A DNA stretch of 64,000 nucleotides, taken from the NCBI GenBank assembly GCA_024642005.1, contig JAHECA010000008.1, positions 1 through 64,000 on the forward strand, in the 5' to 3' direction. Shown piece by piece: positions 18,068 to 27,937 of this stretch (its first letter is position 1; the number at the start of each line of letters is the position of its first letter). A program made the position numbers and the translations under genes. The DNA is from Robiginitalea sp. GTDB lineage: Bacteria; Bacteroidota; Bacteroidia; Flavobacteriales; Flavobacteriaceae. A model generated the notes under the pieces. It was not told the DNA's origin, did no database searches, and saw only the letters and a program-made list of their open reading frames with translations.

Positions 18068-19951
18068 TCATTTCGAAGTCCCTTTATCCTGTTCAAGGTT
18101 TACACTAAAAGCTGGAGCCTTATAGTCTTTGGGCAAATAATCGGCGGGAATCGTGGTCATGTTTCCGTCTCTGGCAGCGCGGTAATGAGGCGAAAGAATT
18201 TCTATCCCCCTCTCGTTGCATACATCCTGGATGTTCTGATGCAGGTTGGAATATAGTAAAGCCTGCCTTCCGGCTTCGCGGGTGTAGGCATTAATCTGAT
18301 AGGACACATAAAAATCATCCAGGCTGGTTTGCAAGACAAAGGGGGTGGGTTCGTCCAGTATAAATTCGGTTTTTAAGGCGGCATCGATCAGGGCCTGATG
18401 CATTTTTTTCCAGGGGACATCATAGCCAATGGTTACCGTGGTGTATAGGATTAATCCCTTCTCCTTTGCCTGAATGCTATAATTGATCGTGTTACCGGAG
18501 AGAACCGAGGAGTTCGGAATGGTTATTATTTCATTTTTGGTTGTTTTCACCCTTGTAACCAGGAGCGTTTTTTCGGTTACATCACCGGTAACCTCGCCAA
18601 TTTTGATGCGGTCGCCAATCTTAAACGGCCGCATGTAGGTGATCACCAACCCGGCGACCATATTGGCAATAGCCGAGGAGGAACCAAATGAAAATAGCAC
18701 GCCGATGAAAACGGAAACCCCCTTGAAAATGTCCGAATCAGATCCTGGTAAATACGGAAATATGAGTACGAACATGAAGGCGTACAACAGGAAGCGGACG
18801 ATGCTGTAGGTCGGCATTGCCCAGTCGGCATGAAACCCTGATAATTTGAGTTTTTCGGCGTCAATTTCCCCAAAGATGTACCGCACGAACCGAATCACAT
18901 ACTTCATTACCAGGTAAATGACCAGAATCGTGAACAAGTTGGGCAGGTAAACCCAGACGGCAGTCAGCATGCCTTTGAAAGGCGACCAGATGAGCTGAAA
19001 CAGCGTATCGGCCCAATGGCGGGAAAACGGGAAGATGCTGAAGATAATGGGCAGCGAAATATAGAGAAAAAGCGCATAAACAAACCAGCGTAAGACATTG
19101 GCTAATAACAATATAACCTGCAGGGAGCGGTCTGCGGCGAGAAAGGTGTATTCCTTATAGGAAAAATCTTTCAGCCATTTGCTCTTGTTCGTTTTTATTC
19201 TCTCGACAAGCCGCTCATACCCCTTGCCAATCAACCGGATGATCACCCATGAAAAGGCGATAACCAGCAAGGCCAACCCAATCCTCATGAAGATCCGCAG
19301 CACACTGTGTTCCTCCCTGGCCTGAACCAGTGCCCTGGTGATGGAATCTTTAAAGGATTCAGCCAGTTCCGACGTGCCTTTCCCATACCAGATACCATCG
19401 TTTTCCGATACGCTCATAACAATCATATCGCCATAGACAATGTCATAGGTAAAGTCCGATTTTAGCACCGCCAGGGAATCTGTTTTTAAGAAATCGTCGT
19501 CGTAGAGTTTTTCGATTTTTCCGTTTATGGCCCGTGCTCTTTCCTCTGGAGTGGCAGCGCCAATTTTGGAATAGATCAGGAACAGCGTGTCTTTCATTAA
19601 CCCCAGTACCGGGTAGCCTATGGCCTTATTTCGCAGGGAGTCGATGCGGTTCTTTTTGGAGGCAATCCGCATTTTCTCGTTTTCTTCAATGGCTTTTAAT
19701 TGCTGCAGTAAGCTCTCTTTGTCCAGATTGTCTGCTGTTTGCAATTTTGCAAGCTGGGCTTCCAGCTCTGCCTTTTTGACCGAATCGGTTAATCTTTGTT
19801 TTTCGACTTCTGCCAGTTTCTGATGGTACTCCCTTATGGCAATGGCATTCAGGGAATCGGCATTTACAACCAAACTATCGTTCTGTGCATGAGCTGCCAC
19901 AACACAGAAGAGTAGGAGCAATGGCACTGTTTTTCTAACGAGTTCTCTCAT
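18068..19951 (-). CDS. Large mechanosensitive channel, MscS family
   Basis: About 627 residues from the ATG that begins the signal peptide (MRELVRKTVPLLLLF...AHAQ); the frame extends another 33 codons upstream but these do not resemble a start. Residues about 30-110 form a coiled coil, followed by a periplasmic segment, at least five membrane helices between about 210 and 420, and the MscS pore and beta domain (GSSSAIANMVAGLVI, then MRPFKIGDRIKIGEVTGDV) in the C-terminal third. It would release solutes on hypo-osmotic shock. Base use looks less GC-rich than in neighbours. Confidence 0.85.
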   Translation of the reverse strand: MRELVRKTVPLLLLFCVVAAHAQNDSLVVNADSLNAIAIREYHQKLAEVEKQRLTDSVKKAELEAQLAKLQTADNLDKESLLQQLKAIEENEKMRIASKKNRIDSLRNKAIGYPVLGLMKDTLFLIYSKIGAATPEERARAINGKIEKLYDDDFLKTDSLAVLKSDFTYDIVYGDMIVMSVSENDGIWYGKGTSELAESFKDSITRALVQAREEHSVLRIFMRIGLALLVIAFSWVIIRLIGKGYERLVERIKTNKSKWLKDFSYKEYTFLAADRSLQVILLLANVLRWFVYALFLYISLPIIFSIFPFSRHWADTLFQLIWSPFKGMLTAVWVYLPNLFTILVIYLVMKYVIRFVRYIFGEIDAEKLKLSGFHADWAMPTYSIVRFLLYAFMFVLIFPYLPGSDSDIFKGVSVFIGVLFSFGSSSAIANMVAGLVITYMRPFKIGDRIKIGEVTGDVTEKTLLVTRVKTTKNEIITIPNSSVLSGNTINYSIQAKEKGLILYTTVTIGYDVPWKKMHQALIDAALKTEFILDEPTPFVLQTSLDDFYVSYQINAYTREAGRQALLYSNLHQNIQDVCNERGIEILSPHYRAARDGNMTTIPADYLPKDYKAPAFSVNLEQDKGTSK

Positions 19952-20132
19952 ATAAGTAGTAGACTTAACACAGATCTTCAGGCAGTCCTGGAAGAGGAAA
20001 ATCACCGGCAGGCTGTTACTTGTGCATAGGAAGCCTGTCAGATTTGACACTAAATATAACCCATATCTGGTGTAGTTAGGTGCAAATGAAAAGCTAAAGG
20101 CTCAAAAAGGACTTCGTTAAATCTTGACTTTC

Positions 20133-20834
20133 TTAGCTCATACATGCCTCCCAAACCGGGTCGTCCGGCGGATCGGCAACGATCCTGACCGGTTCTTTCC
20201 GCACGGGGTGCATGAATTCCAGGCTGCGGGAATGCAGGTAAATCCCCCCACCGGGGTTGCTGCGGGGCGCCCCGTATTTGAGGTCGCCCTTTATGGTGCA
20301 GCCGATGGCCGTCAACTGGGCCCGTATCTGGTGGTGGCGACCGGTTTCCAGGTCGATTTCGAGCAGGTAATAGCGGTCGAGTTTTTTCACCAGGCGGTAG
20401 CGCAGGGCCGCCTGCTTGCGCCCGGGGGCATCTGCCGGGAGGGCGTACGATTTGTTTTGTTTCGTGTTGCGCTGCATAAAATGGACCAGCCTGCCCGCTG
20501 CCTCAGGGGGCGGCTGGTTTACTACGGCCCAGTAGGTTTTGCGGGTTTCCCCTTTGGCAAACAGGGCATTCATGCGCTCCAGCGCCTTGGAGGTGCGGGC
20601 AAAAATAACGATGCCGGTGGTGGGACGGTCGAGCCGGTGTACGACACCCAGAAAGACTTCGCCGGGCTTGCCGTACCGCTCCTTGATGTATTGCTTGACA
20701 ATTGCGCTCAAAGGGTCGTCGCCGGTCTTGTCGCCCTGTACAATGTCGCCTGCCCGCTTGTTTACGGCGATAAGGTGGTTGTCTTCAAACAGGACATCCA
20801 GGTTTTGCGGGGTGCTGTGCGAAGGGGCTTTCAT
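20133..20834 (-). CDS. RluA-family 23S rRNA/tRNA pseudouridine synthase
   Basis: 233 residues with the catalytic motif H-R-L-D-R-P-T-T-G (Asp nucleophile) near 68 and the downstream E-T-G-R-H-H-Q-I-R-A-Q-L motif near 160. No S4 domain is present, so it is a short RluA-type enzyme; the target uridine is not predictable. The ATG overlaps the lspA stop by four bases (ATGA). The frame is open far upstream within lspA, but that part has no RluA similarity and was left out. Confidence 0.88.
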   Translation of the reverse strand: MKAPSHSTPQNLDVLFEDNHLIAVNKRAGDIVQGDKTGDDPLSAIVKQYIKERYGKPGEVFLGVVHRLDRPTTGIVIFARTSKALERMNALFAKGETRKTYWAVVNQPPPEAAGRLVHFMQRNTKQNKSYALPADAPGRKQAALRYRLVKKLDRYYLLEIDLETGRHHQIRAQLTAIGCTIKGDLKYGAPRSNPGGGIYLHSRSLEFMHPVRKEPVRIVADPPDDPVWEACMS

Positions 20835-21328
20835 GGGGCCTGGGTTTTTTTGTTGCGCGATGAGGCCAGCAATACCAGGCATAACCCCAGGCTTACCGAA
20901 ACGTCTGCCATGTTGAAGATGCCCGTGTGCAGGGGCCCGGCCCTGAGCTGGAAAAAGTCGGTTACCTGCCCGAACAACAGCCGGTCCCAAAGGTTGCCCA
21001 CCCCGCCCCCTATAATGCAGCAGAGCCCGATGAGCATCAGGGTGTTCCAGTTTGACCTGTACAGCATCCGGTAACCCAGGTAGAGCAACAAAACAATAGG
21101 GAAGGCGTTGAGCAGGAGCCTTTTGGCCCAGGGGCTCCAATTTTGCCCGAGGCCCAGGAAGGCACCGGAATTCTCCACCCGGGTAAGCAAAAAGTTTTCC
21201 CCGGCCAGTTCGGTATACGACCCGGGTGCGACATGACGCCGGATGCAGGCCTTGCTCCACTGGTCGCAGGCGAGGTTCAGCGCAATCAGGGCCAACAGCA
21301 GGATTTTTTTGGAAAGGCCGGGAGGCAT
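20831..21328 (-). CDS. lspA: Lipoprotein signal peptidase (signal peptidase II)
   Basis: 165 residues with four hydrophobic segments. Family motifs are present: N-S-G-A-F-L-G near 53, G-N-L-W-D-R near 112 with one catalytic Asp, and F-N-M-A-D-V-S near 138 with the second. It cleaves prolipoproteins ahead of the lipidated cysteine in the inner membrane, which fits the several lipoproteins in this window. It sits between panB (17-base gap) and the RluA gene (overlap), in one operon. Confidence 0.93.
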   Translation of the reverse strand: MPPGLSKKILLLALIALNLACDQWSKACIRRHVAPGSYTELAGENFLLTRVENSGAFLGLGQNWSPWAKRLLLNAFPIVLLLYLGYRMLYRSNWNTLMLIGLCCIIGGGVGNLWDRLLFGQVTDFFQLRAGPLHTGIFNMADVSVSLGLCLVLLASSRNKKTQAP

Positions 21329-21345
21329 AGGCAGTCGGGGAGGGG

Positions 21346-22164
21346 TTAGTACTGTTCCTCCTGGCTGGGGAAATCTTTCGATTTAACGTCTGCCACATAC
21401 TGCCCGATGGCCTGGCTCATTTCGTCGTAAAGGTTCATGTACCGCCTGAGGAAACGCGGGCTGAATTCGTGTGTCATCCCCAGCAGGTCGTGGATTACCA
21501 GTACCTGCCCGTCGGCGTGCATGCCGGCACCGATCCCAATGGTGGGAATGGCCAGCTTTTCGGTCACTTTTTTGGTGAGGGAAGCCGGTATTTTTTCGAG
21601 CACCACCGCGAAACATCCCAGTTTTTCGAGCAGGCGGGCGTCGTCTATGAGCTTTTTGGCCTCTTCCTCTTCGCGGGCCCGAACGGTATAGGTGCCGAAT
21701 TTATAAATACTCTGAGGGGTAAGCCCCAAGTGGCCCATTACGGGGATGCCGGCATTGAGTATGCGCTTCACAGAGTCTTTGATCTCTTCCCCACCTTCCA
21801 TTTTCACGGCATGCGCCCCGCTCTCTTTCATGATGCGGATGGCCGACCTCAGCGCCAGCTTGGGGTCGCTCTGGTAGCAGCCAAAGGGAATGTCTACCAC
21901 CACCAGGGCCCGTTGCACGGCCCGGATCACCGAACTGGCGTGGTAAATCATCTGGTCGAGTGTTATGGGCAGGGTGGTCTCGTGCCCAGCCATGGTGTTG
22001 CTGGCCGAATCGCCTACCAAGATCACATCCACATTGGCCGCATCGACGATCTTGGCCATGGAATAGTCATAGGCGGTAAGCATGGAGATTTTTTCTCCCC
22101 GCTGCTTCATCTCGATAAGCGTCTTTACGGTAATGCGCTTGTATTCTTTCCTGGATTCAGACAT
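21346..22164 (-). CDS. panB: 3-methyl-2-oxobutanoate hydroxymethyltransferase
   Basis: 272 residues, usual for PanB. Motifs: M-L-T-A-Y-D-Y-S near 28-35, G-D-S-A-S-N-T near 52 with metal-binding Asp, and the G-I-G-A-G block near 197 preceding D-G-Q-V-L-V. It transfers a hydroxymethyl group from methylene-tetrahydrofolate to 2-oxoisovalerate, the first step to pantothenate and CoA. It shares its substrate with LeuA, 8 kb away. A -7-like TACTTTAG lies at 22191-22184, 20 bases upstream of the start; the operon continues with lspA and the RluA gene. Confidence 0.96.
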   Translation of the reverse strand: MSESRKEYKRITVKTLIEMKQRGEKISMLTAYDYSMAKIVDAANVDVILVGDSASNTMAGHETTLPITLDQMIYHASSVIRAVQRALVVVDIPFGCYQSDPKLALRSAIRIMKESGAHAVKMEGGEEIKDSVKRILNAGIPVMGHLGLTPQSIYKFGTYTVRAREEEEAKKLIDDARLLEKLGCFAVVLEKIPASLTKKVTEKLAIPTIGIGAGMHADGQVLVIHDLLGMTHEFSPRFLRRYMNLYDEMSQAIGQYVADVKSKDFPSQEEQY

Positions 22165-22269
22165 CCCAATCGGTTTACAGGCCCTAAAGTAAGGAATTTT
22201 AACATGCCCTGCGGGGCGGGCATACTTGAGCAGATTTGTTTATTTTTATGGCCAAGCAAATGCCTTGCC

Positions 22270-22731
22270 ATGAAACTACCGATACTCTTTCTTCTGGGCC
22301 TTTTGAGCTGTTCTGCAACCGCCCAGTCTGCAGGTGAAACAGCCGTGCGCCAGACCATTGACCGCTTTTTCGAGGGGTACCATGCCCGCGACACCGCCCT
22401 GATGGGCGCCGTTTTGGGAGAAAACGTGCTCCTGCAGACCGTAGGGCGAAGCCCGGAAGGCAAACCCGTACTGCGCTCTGAGGTCATGGACGATTTTGTC
22501 GCCTCCATTGCAGCTATTCCCGACACGGTGCAGCTTCAGGAAAAACTATTGGCGTATCACATCCAGATCGACGGCGACATGGCCAATGCCTGGACCCCAT
22601 ATGAGTTCTTCCTGCGCGGGGAATTCCACCACTGCGGGGTAAATTCGTTCCAGCTTTTCCACGACGGGGAGGCCTGGAAAATTATCTACATCATTGATAC
22701 GCGTCGGAAGGAAGGTTGCCGGGAGCAGTAA
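22270..22731 (+). CDS. Secreted NTF2-like (SnoaL/DUF4440-type) protein
   Basis: 153 residues. The ATG at 22270 begins a signal peptide that ends near SATAQ (residue 19); the frame is open further upstream without a signal. The rest is a single cone-shaped NTF2-like fold: T-A-V-R-Q-T-I-D-R-F-F-E-G-Y-H-A-R-D-T at the N terminus and the closing H-H-C-G-V-N-S-F-Q-L-F and W-K-I-I-Y-I-I-D-T-R strands. Flavobacteria have many such exported proteins; no reaction is assigned. Confidence 0.75.
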   Translation: MKLPILFLLGLLSCSATAQSAGETAVRQTIDRFFEGYHARDTALMGAVLGENVLLQTVGRSPEGKPVLRSEVMDDFVASIAAIPDTVQLQEKLLAYHIQIDGDMANAWTPYEFFLRGEFHHCGVNSFQLFHDGEAWKIIYIIDTRRKEGCREQ

Positions 22732-22743
22732 AAACAGCGTTAC

Positions 22744-24168
22744 TTAGCAGTCGCTCAGGTTTACCCCCACGGCCAGTCCGCCTTCGGAGGTCTCCTTGTA
22801 TTTGGCGTTCATGTCCTGGGCTGTTTCCCACATGGTCTGCACCACCTTGTCGAAGGGTACCTTAGCGGCGGCCGGGTCGGCCCCGAGGGCCAGCTCGGCT
22901 GCGTTGATGGCCTTGATGGCCCCCATCGAGTTGCGTTCGATGCAGGGCACCTGCACCAACCCCCCGATGGGGTCACAGGTTAGGCCCAGGTGGTGTTCCA
23001 TGGCAATTTCGGCTGCCATGAGCACCTGAGAAGGGCTGCCGCCCAACAGCTCGGTCAGGGCGCCAGCCGCCATGGCAGACGAAACCCCGATCTCGGCCTG
23101 GCACCCCCCCATGGCGGCCGAAATGGTGGCGCCTTTTTTGAACAGGCTGCCAATTTCTCCGGCTACCAGCAGGAATTTCTTGATTTCTTCGTTCCCCGCC
23201 TCGTGGTTCTCGATAACCAGGTAGTACAGCAAAACGGCCGGGACCACCCCGGCGCTCCCGTTGGTCGGGGCCGTAACGATGCGCCCCAGGCTGGCATTCA
23301 CCTCGTTTACGCTCAGTGCGAAACAGCTCACCCATTTCAGGATTTGCCTAAAGGCCACCCGGGTATTCCTAATGGAAGCGGGCCAGTCCTCAGGCCCGGT
23401 ATAAACAGCTTCTCCTTTCAGTTGCTGGTACATGTCCGGGGCCCGGCGCTTAACGCGCAACCCACCCGGCAGCTCGCCTGGGGTATGGCAGCCCTCGTAG
23501 GCCGATTCAAGCATGGTTGCCCAGATGCGCCTCAGCCCCAGGTCGATTTCGGCATCGCTCCTGAGCGACCGTTCATTTTCCAGTACGATTTCGGAGATGG
23601 CCTTTCCGTTTTGGTCGCAGTATGACAGCAGTTCGGCTCCGGTTTGTATGGGGTAGGGGAAGCGGCTGAAGGCCTGTGCTTTTTTTCGCGCGCGTTTCCG
23701 GTCTTTCTGTACCACAAACCCCCCTCCAATGGAGTAGTAGGTTTCCGTGCGCTGCCTGCCGTCGTCAAAGTTCGCTTCGAAGGTGAGCCCATTGGCGTGG
23801 AAGGGCAGGAATTTCCTCAAAAATACCAGGTCTTTTACCAGGTCGAAAGGGACGGGATGCACGCCACCCAGCAGCAGTTCCCCGTTTTGCCTGATTGCAG
23901 CAAGGGTTTCGGGCACCTGGTTGATCGGGACCGTTTCGGGATCGGCCCCTGCCAGGCCCATGACTATGGCGATGTCGGTGGCATGGCCCTTGCCGGTCAG
24001 GGAAAGGGAACCGTAAATGAGCACGCGAAGCCGGGTAACCCGGCAGGTCATGTCCGTTTTGGCCAGCTCAGCGAGGAACCGACCGGCTGCCCGCCAGGGG
24101 CCCAGGGTATGGGAACTCGAAGGCCCCACCCCGATCTTTAACATGTCAAATACACTGATGCTTTCCAA
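22744..24168 (-). CDS. sdaA: L-serine dehydratase, iron-sulfur type, single chain
   Basis: About 474 residues from a TTG start (24168-24166), giving (M)[20 protein letters not shown], which matches where this family begins. An ATG at 24237 would add 23 residues and would lie upstream of the apparent promoter. The N-terminal SDH beta domain and C-terminal alpha domain are fused. Cysteines for the 4Fe-4S cluster are in G-G-C-Q-A-E, L-T-C-D-P and V-P-C-I-E-R in the last 140 residues. It deaminates serine to pyruvate in the cytoplasm and is oxygen-sensitive. Confidence 0.92.
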   Translation of the reverse strand: MESISVFDMLKIGVGPSSSHTLGPWRAAGRFLAELAKTDMTCRVTRLRVLIYGSLSLTGKGHATDIAIVMGLAGADPETVPINQVPETLAAIRQNGELLLGGVHPVPFDLVKDLVFLRKFLPFHANGLTFEANFDDGRQRTETYYSIGGGFVVQKDRKRARKKAQAFSRFPYPIQTGAELLSYCDQNGKAISEIVLENERSLRSDAEIDLGLRRIWATMLESAYEGCHTPGELPGGLRVKRRAPDMYQQLKGEAVYTGPEDWPASIRNTRVAFRQILKWVSCFALSVNEVNASLGRIVTAPTNGSAGVVPAVLLYYLVIENHEAGNEEIKKFLLVAGEIGSLFKKGATISAAMGGCQAEIGVSSAMAAGALTELLGGSPSQVLMAAEIAMEHHLGLTCDPIGGLVQVPCIERNSMGAIKAINAAELALGADPAAAKVPFDKVVQTMWETAQDMNAKYKETSEGGLAVGVNLSDC

Positions 24169-24191
24169 GGGAATACCGGTTTGTGCGGAAG

Positions 24192-24224
24192 CTAAGGTAC
24201 TGTGAAGAAATTCCAAATTCCAAA
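24192..24224 (-). promoter_or_regulatory. Promoter of sdaA
   Basis: On the minus strand TTTG (24224-24221), 21 bases, then TACCTTAG (24199-24192), one mismatch from TAnnTTTG. Predicted transcription starts about 20 bases before the TTG codon, which supports that start over the upstream ATG. Confidence 0.5.
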
Positions 24225-24316
24225 TTACATATTCCATTTTGACAGGAATAACAATGGGTTTGGCCAAAAACCAGAACCCGGATGGCGCCAGCCCCACGGG
24301 ACCGGCCGGCCTGAAA

Positions 24317-24357
24317 TGACAGTATGTCAGGTTTTCGGCAATGGCATGTTGTTTGAC
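24317..24357 (+). promoter_or_regulatory. dnaK control region: palindrome and sigma-54-like promoter
   Basis: TGACA (24317-24321), GTA, TGTCA (24325-24329) form an inverted repeat. Twelve bases later TGGCATG (24342-24348), four bases, TTGAC (24353-24357) fits the -24/-12 layout TGGCACG-N4-TTGCW except at two positions, including the -12 C. No TAnnTTTG is seen close by. I infer heat-shock control through a sigma-54-type promoter or a repressor at the palindrome; neither is proven. Confidence 0.45.
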
Positions 24358-24404
24358 AATCCAATAGCGATTGAACGCGAAACTCTAATACTAAAATCTA
24401 TAGA

Positions 24405-26312
24405 ATGAGCAAAATTATCGGGATTGACTTAGGTACCACCAACTCTTGTGTCTCCGTTATGGAGGGGAACGAGCCGGTGGTTATACCCAACGCCGAAGGC
24501 AAACGCACCACCCCTTCCGTGATCGCTTTTGTGGAAGGCGGCGAAATCAAAGTGGGTGACCCGGCCAAACGTCAGGCGGTTACCAACCCCCAGAAGACGA
24601 TATATTCCATCAAGCGATTCATGGGCAACAAATACTCCGAATCGCGCAAGGAAGCCGAGCGTGTGCCCTATAAGGTAGTGAAGGGCGACAATGACACGCC
24701 CCGTGTTGACATAGACGGACGTCTGTACACCCCTCAGGAACTCTCCGCCATGATTCTTCAGAAAATGAAGAAGACCGCAGAAGATTACCTGGGGCAGACC
24801 GTAAGCCGCGCCGTTATAACCGTGCCGGCCTACTTTAACGACTCACAGCGGCAGGCCACCAAGGAAGCGGGCGAAATTGCCGGCCTCAAGGTAGAGCGCA
24901 TCATAAACGAGCCGACCGCGGCCTCCCTGGCCTACGGCCTTGATAAAAAACACAAAGACCAGAAGATCGTGGTATTTGACTTCGGGGGCGGAACGCACGA
25001 CGTTTCTATCCTCGAGCTGGGCGACGGGGTATTTGAAGTACTCTCCACCGACGGGGATACCCACCTGGGCGGAGACGACGTAGACCAAAAGATAATCGAC
25101 TGGCTGGCCGACGAGTTCAAGAATGAGGAAAGCATGGACCTGCGCAAGGACCCTATGGCCCTGCAGCGCCTGCGCGAAGCCGCCGAGAAGGCCAAAATTG
25201 AGCTTTCTTCCTCTTCCCAGACCGAAATAAACCTGCCGTACATCACGGCTACGGCCTCTGGCCCGAAGCACCTGGTGCGCTCCCTGAGCCGGGCCAAGTT
25301 CGAGCAGCTGATCGAAGACCTGGTAAAACGCACCATTGAGCCTTGTGCTGCTGCGTTGAAAACCGCCGGCTTGTCAAAAAGCGACATAGACGAAATTATT
25401 CTGGTGGGCGGGTCTACCCGTATCCCGGCCGTGCAGGAAGCCGTCGAGAAATTCTTCGGCAAGAAACCCTCCAAAGGGGTTAACCCGGACGAGGTGGTTG
25501 CCATCGGGGCCGCCATCCAGGGAGGCGTTCTGACCGGAGACGTAAAAGACGTGCTGCTGCTCGACGTTACCCCGCTTTCGCTGGGTATCGAGACCATGGG
25601 CGGGGTAATGACCCGGCTTATCGAGTCGAACACGACCATCCCCACCAAAAAATCGCAGATCTTTTCGACCGCAGCCGACAACCAGCCTTCGGTAGAGATC
25701 CACGTGCTGCAGGGCGAGCGTCCCATGGCCACCGACAACAAGACCATCGGGCGCTTCCACCTCGACGGCATTCCGCCGGCTCCCAGGGGTACGCCCCAGA
25801 TCGAAGTAACCTTCGATATCGATGCCAACGGAATTATCAAGGTGTTGGCCACCGACAAGGCTACCAACAAGACCCAGGATATTCGCATCGAGGCTTCCTC
25901 GGGCCTAACCGAGGAGGAAATCAAGCGGATGAAGTCTGAAGCCGAAGCCAATGCCGAAGCCGACAAAAAGGCCAAGGAGCACGCCGACAAGCTGAACGAG
26001 GCCGACAGCATGATCTTCCAGACCGAGAAACAGCTGAAGGAATTCGGCGACAAACTCTCGGCCGACAAGAAGCAGCAGATCGAATCGGCCCTGGAAGGCC
26101 TGAAAAAGGCTTATGAAGGCAAACAGGTCGAAGTAATCCAGCCGGCGCTCGACACGATTAACGAGGCCTGGAAGGCAGCTTCGGAAGAAATGTACAAAGC
26201 CCAGGCAGAATCGCAGCAGGAAGCATCGCCCAACGGCCAGGATACGGCCTCTGGGGCCGGTGCCAAGGAAGGCGACAATGTCGAGGATGTAGATTTCGAG
26301 GAAGTGAAATAA
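24405..26312 (+). CDS. dnaK: Chaperone DnaK (Hsp70)
   Basis: 635 residues. The ATPase domain opens with [10 protein letters not shown] and has the G-G-G-T-H-D phosphate loop near 195 and the G-G-S-T-R-I-P block near 335; the linker [13 protein letters not shown] and substrate-binding domain follow, then a charged C terminus ending in [10 protein letters not shown]. It folds proteins with DnaJ and GrpE, which are not in this window, so dnaK is monocistronic here: it has its own upstream control region and a strong terminator. Confidence 0.98.
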   Translation: MSKIIGIDLGTTNSCVSVMEGNEPVVIPNAEGKRTTPSVIAFVEGGEIKVGDPAKRQAVTNPQKTIYSIKRFMGNKYSESRKEAERVPYKVVKGDNDTPRVDIDGRLYTPQELSAMILQKMKKTAEDYLGQTVSRAVITVPAYFNDSQRQATKEAGEIAGLKVERIINEPTAASLAYGLDKKHKDQKIVVFDFGGGTHDVSILELGDGVFEVLSTDGDTHLGGDDVDQKIIDWLADEFKNEESMDLRKDPMALQRLREAAEKAKIELSSSSQTEINLPYITATASGPKHLVRSLSRAKFEQLIEDLVKRTIEPCAAALKTAGLSKSDIDEIILVGGSTRIPAVQEAVEKFFGKKPSKGVNPDEVVAIGAAIQGGVLTGDVKDVLLLDVTPLSLGIETMGGVMTRLIESNTTIPTKKSQIFSTAADNQPSVEIHVLQGERPMATDNKTIGRFHLDGIPPAPRGTPQIEVTFDIDANGIIKVLATDKATNKTQDIRIEASSGLTEEEIKRMKSEAEANAEADKKAKEHADKLNEADSMIFQTEKQLKEFGDKLSADKKQQIESALEGLKKAYEGKQVEVIQPALDTINEAWKAASEEMYKAQAESQQEASPNGQDTASGAGAKEGDNVEDVDFEEVK

Positions 26313-26341
26313 GAAGTAAGCCAAGCGGGCGTTACTAAAGG

Positions 26342-26376
26342 GTAAGGGCGGAATATTCCGCCCTTACTTTTTTTTT
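26342..26376 (+). terminator. Strong intrinsic terminator of dnaK
   Basis: A perfect 26-base palindrome (26342-26367; arms GTAAGGGCGGAAT and complement) followed by nine T residues. Confidence 0.9.
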
Positions 26377-26424
26377 GGAACGGGAATTGTTTCCGGTTTG
26401 CCGGGGAACCTTTAATTTTACGCT

Positions 26425-27369
26425 ATGAAACAATGGTACTCGGGGTTCTATTATCTCTTGGCCGCCTGTCTGACAGGCCAGCCTTTGGTGGCCCAGGAAC
26501 CCGAGTTTTTCACCCGTAAAGATTTTCAGTTGCGCGGTCCTGTTAAAACCTGTGTGGTAAAGGCCAATTACGGGGAAGAGCATTTTGAGTTCGACCGGAA
26601 AGGCCGGATGCTCAAGTCGCTTACCCGTTACAGCGACACCGATTACGATATTACCTATTACATCTATGAAGGTGACCGGCTAAAAGAGCGGCGCGACGAG
26701 GTATACCGCAACCGGGAGTTCGACCAGCAGACTTCCCTCGCCCATTTCTACCAGCGCGATACAGCCGCCCACCGGCTGCTCGAAAAAATCGTGAGCTACG
26801 ACCGCAATTTCCAGGAGCAGCAAGTATTGGAATACGACTCAATCGGGCGCTTGCAACGCTTGGTGCGATCCGATCTGGAAGGGGTAGATGAGACCCTGCT
26901 CCAGTACAGCAGCTTTAAGGATGAAGAAACGGTTACCTACCAGCTCAACGGGGTAGTGCAGCAATCGGTGCGCACCTCGCACCAGGCCCGGGGCAAGCAA
27001 ACCTTAACGGTAACCCTAACCAAGAAATACCTCGACGGGGAGCCCAGCCAGGCCGAGGAACAGACCTATGACCCCGAGGGTCGGCTCATAGGCGAAACAC
27101 AGTTTACCTACGATGCCGGGAAAACCGCATTCAGCCCTGAGCTGACTACCCGCTATGCCTACAATGAAGACGGCTTGCTGCTGGAGGAAATTACCCGTCG
27201 GGAAGGAGGGGAGCCGAAGACCCGGAAATACATCTACCAGATGGATGGGGCCGAACCCGGTAACTGGATCCGCCAGGTGGTTACCCCTGAACACACCATA
27301 GTGGTTCGTCAGATAACCTACTACAAACCAGAGAATCCTGAGAAAGCGGCAGACAGCACCGGCGGCTGA
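26425..27369 (+). CDS. Secreted repeat protein of YD/RHS-like character
   Basis: 314 residues with a signal peptide ending near PLVAQ (about residue 24). The mature part is made of short beta-hairpin-like repeats containing F-D-R-K-G-R, Y-D-S-I-G-R-L, Y-D-P-E-G-R-L and Y-N-E-D-G-L-L, the turn pattern seen in YD-repeat proteins. It is far shorter than Rhs toxins and has no toxin domain. Function unknown. Its stop abuts the stop of the convergent GNAT gene. Confidence 0.6.
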   Translation: MKQWYSGFYYLLAACLTGQPLVAQEPEFFTRKDFQLRGPVKTCVVKANYGEEHFEFDRKGRMLKSLTRYSDTDYDITYYIYEGDRLKERRDEVYRNREFDQQTSLAHFYQRDTAAHRLLEKIVSYDRNFQEQQVLEYDSIGRLQRLVRSDLEGVDETLLQYSSFKDEETVTYQLNGVVQQSVRTSHQARGKQTLTVTLTKKYLDGEPSQAEEQTYDPEGRLIGETQFTYDAGKTAFSPELTTRYAYNEDGLLLEEITRREGGEPKTRKYIYQMDGAEPGNWIRQVVTPEHTIVVRQITYYKPENPEKAADSTGG

Positions 27370-27936
27370 TCAATTGCCAGGGTGCAGGCGCTCTGCCCAC
27401 TCCTCCCGAAGCAGCCCGTACACGCAGGTGTTTCGCTTATAACCAGCCTGCAGATAAACATCCCTTCGCAAGGTCCCTTCCAGCCGGGCCCCCAATTTTT
27501 CGACAGCCCTGCGCGAACGCATGTTGCGCTCGTCAATCCGGAATACAACCTTCTCAAACCCCAGGGGTCCGAAAGCGGCTGCCAGCATCAGTGCCTTTAC
27601 CGCCCCGTTCAGGCCTGTGCCCTGGAAAGGGGAACCCAACCAGGTCGAGCCGATTTCCACCACCTTGTTCACCTGGTCGATGCGCATGAACCGGGTACTA
27701 CCTGCTACCTGGCCCGCGTGCAGGTCGCGAATCAGGTAGGGAATGCTCTGGCCCGAAGCGGCTTCCTCCAGGGCCCGCTCCATATAGGTGTTGAATCCAT
27801 CTGGCGTATGCAGTATGCCTGGCGAATACCTGATCAGGCCGGGTTCTGCAGCCACCCCTTCCAGGTGCCTGAAATTTTCCCGGGTCAGGGGCTCCAGCCG
27901 GGCCCTGTCGTTGGCAAGTTGTGCTGGGGATGTCAT
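27370..27936 (-). CDS. GNAT-family N-acetyltransferase (RimJ/RimL-like)
   Basis: 188 residues. It starts with R-L-E-P-L-T-x-E-N, typical of the RimJ/RimL branch, and has the W-L-G-S-P-F-Q-G-T-G-L-N acetyl-CoA-binding loop near 99-110 and the N-M-R-S-R-R-A-V-E-K-L-G-A motif near 140. Substrate unknown. The gene follows the alpha/beta hydrolase with one base between, so they form an operon. Confidence 0.82.
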   Translation of the reverse strand: MTSPAQLANDRARLEPLTRENFRHLEGVAAEPGLIRYSPGILHTPDGFNTYMERALEEAASGQSIPYLIRDLHAGQVAGSTRFMRIDQVNKVVEIGSTWLGSPFQGTGLNGAVKALMLAAAFGPLGFEKVVFRIDERNMRSRRAVEKLGARLEGTLRRDVYLQAGYKRNTCVYGLLREEWAERLHPGN

Positions 27937-27937
27937 T

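Noticed and set aside
20835-21398. Upstream extension of the RluA-type protein to 421 residues
   Set aside because: The added part is lspA read in another frame. The ATG overlapping the lspA stop is a clean start.
26425-27369. Rhs-type toxin based on YD-like repeats
   Set aside because: Too short, no core-associated motif, no C-terminal toxin and no immunity gene; the next gene is a GNAT enzyme on the other strand.
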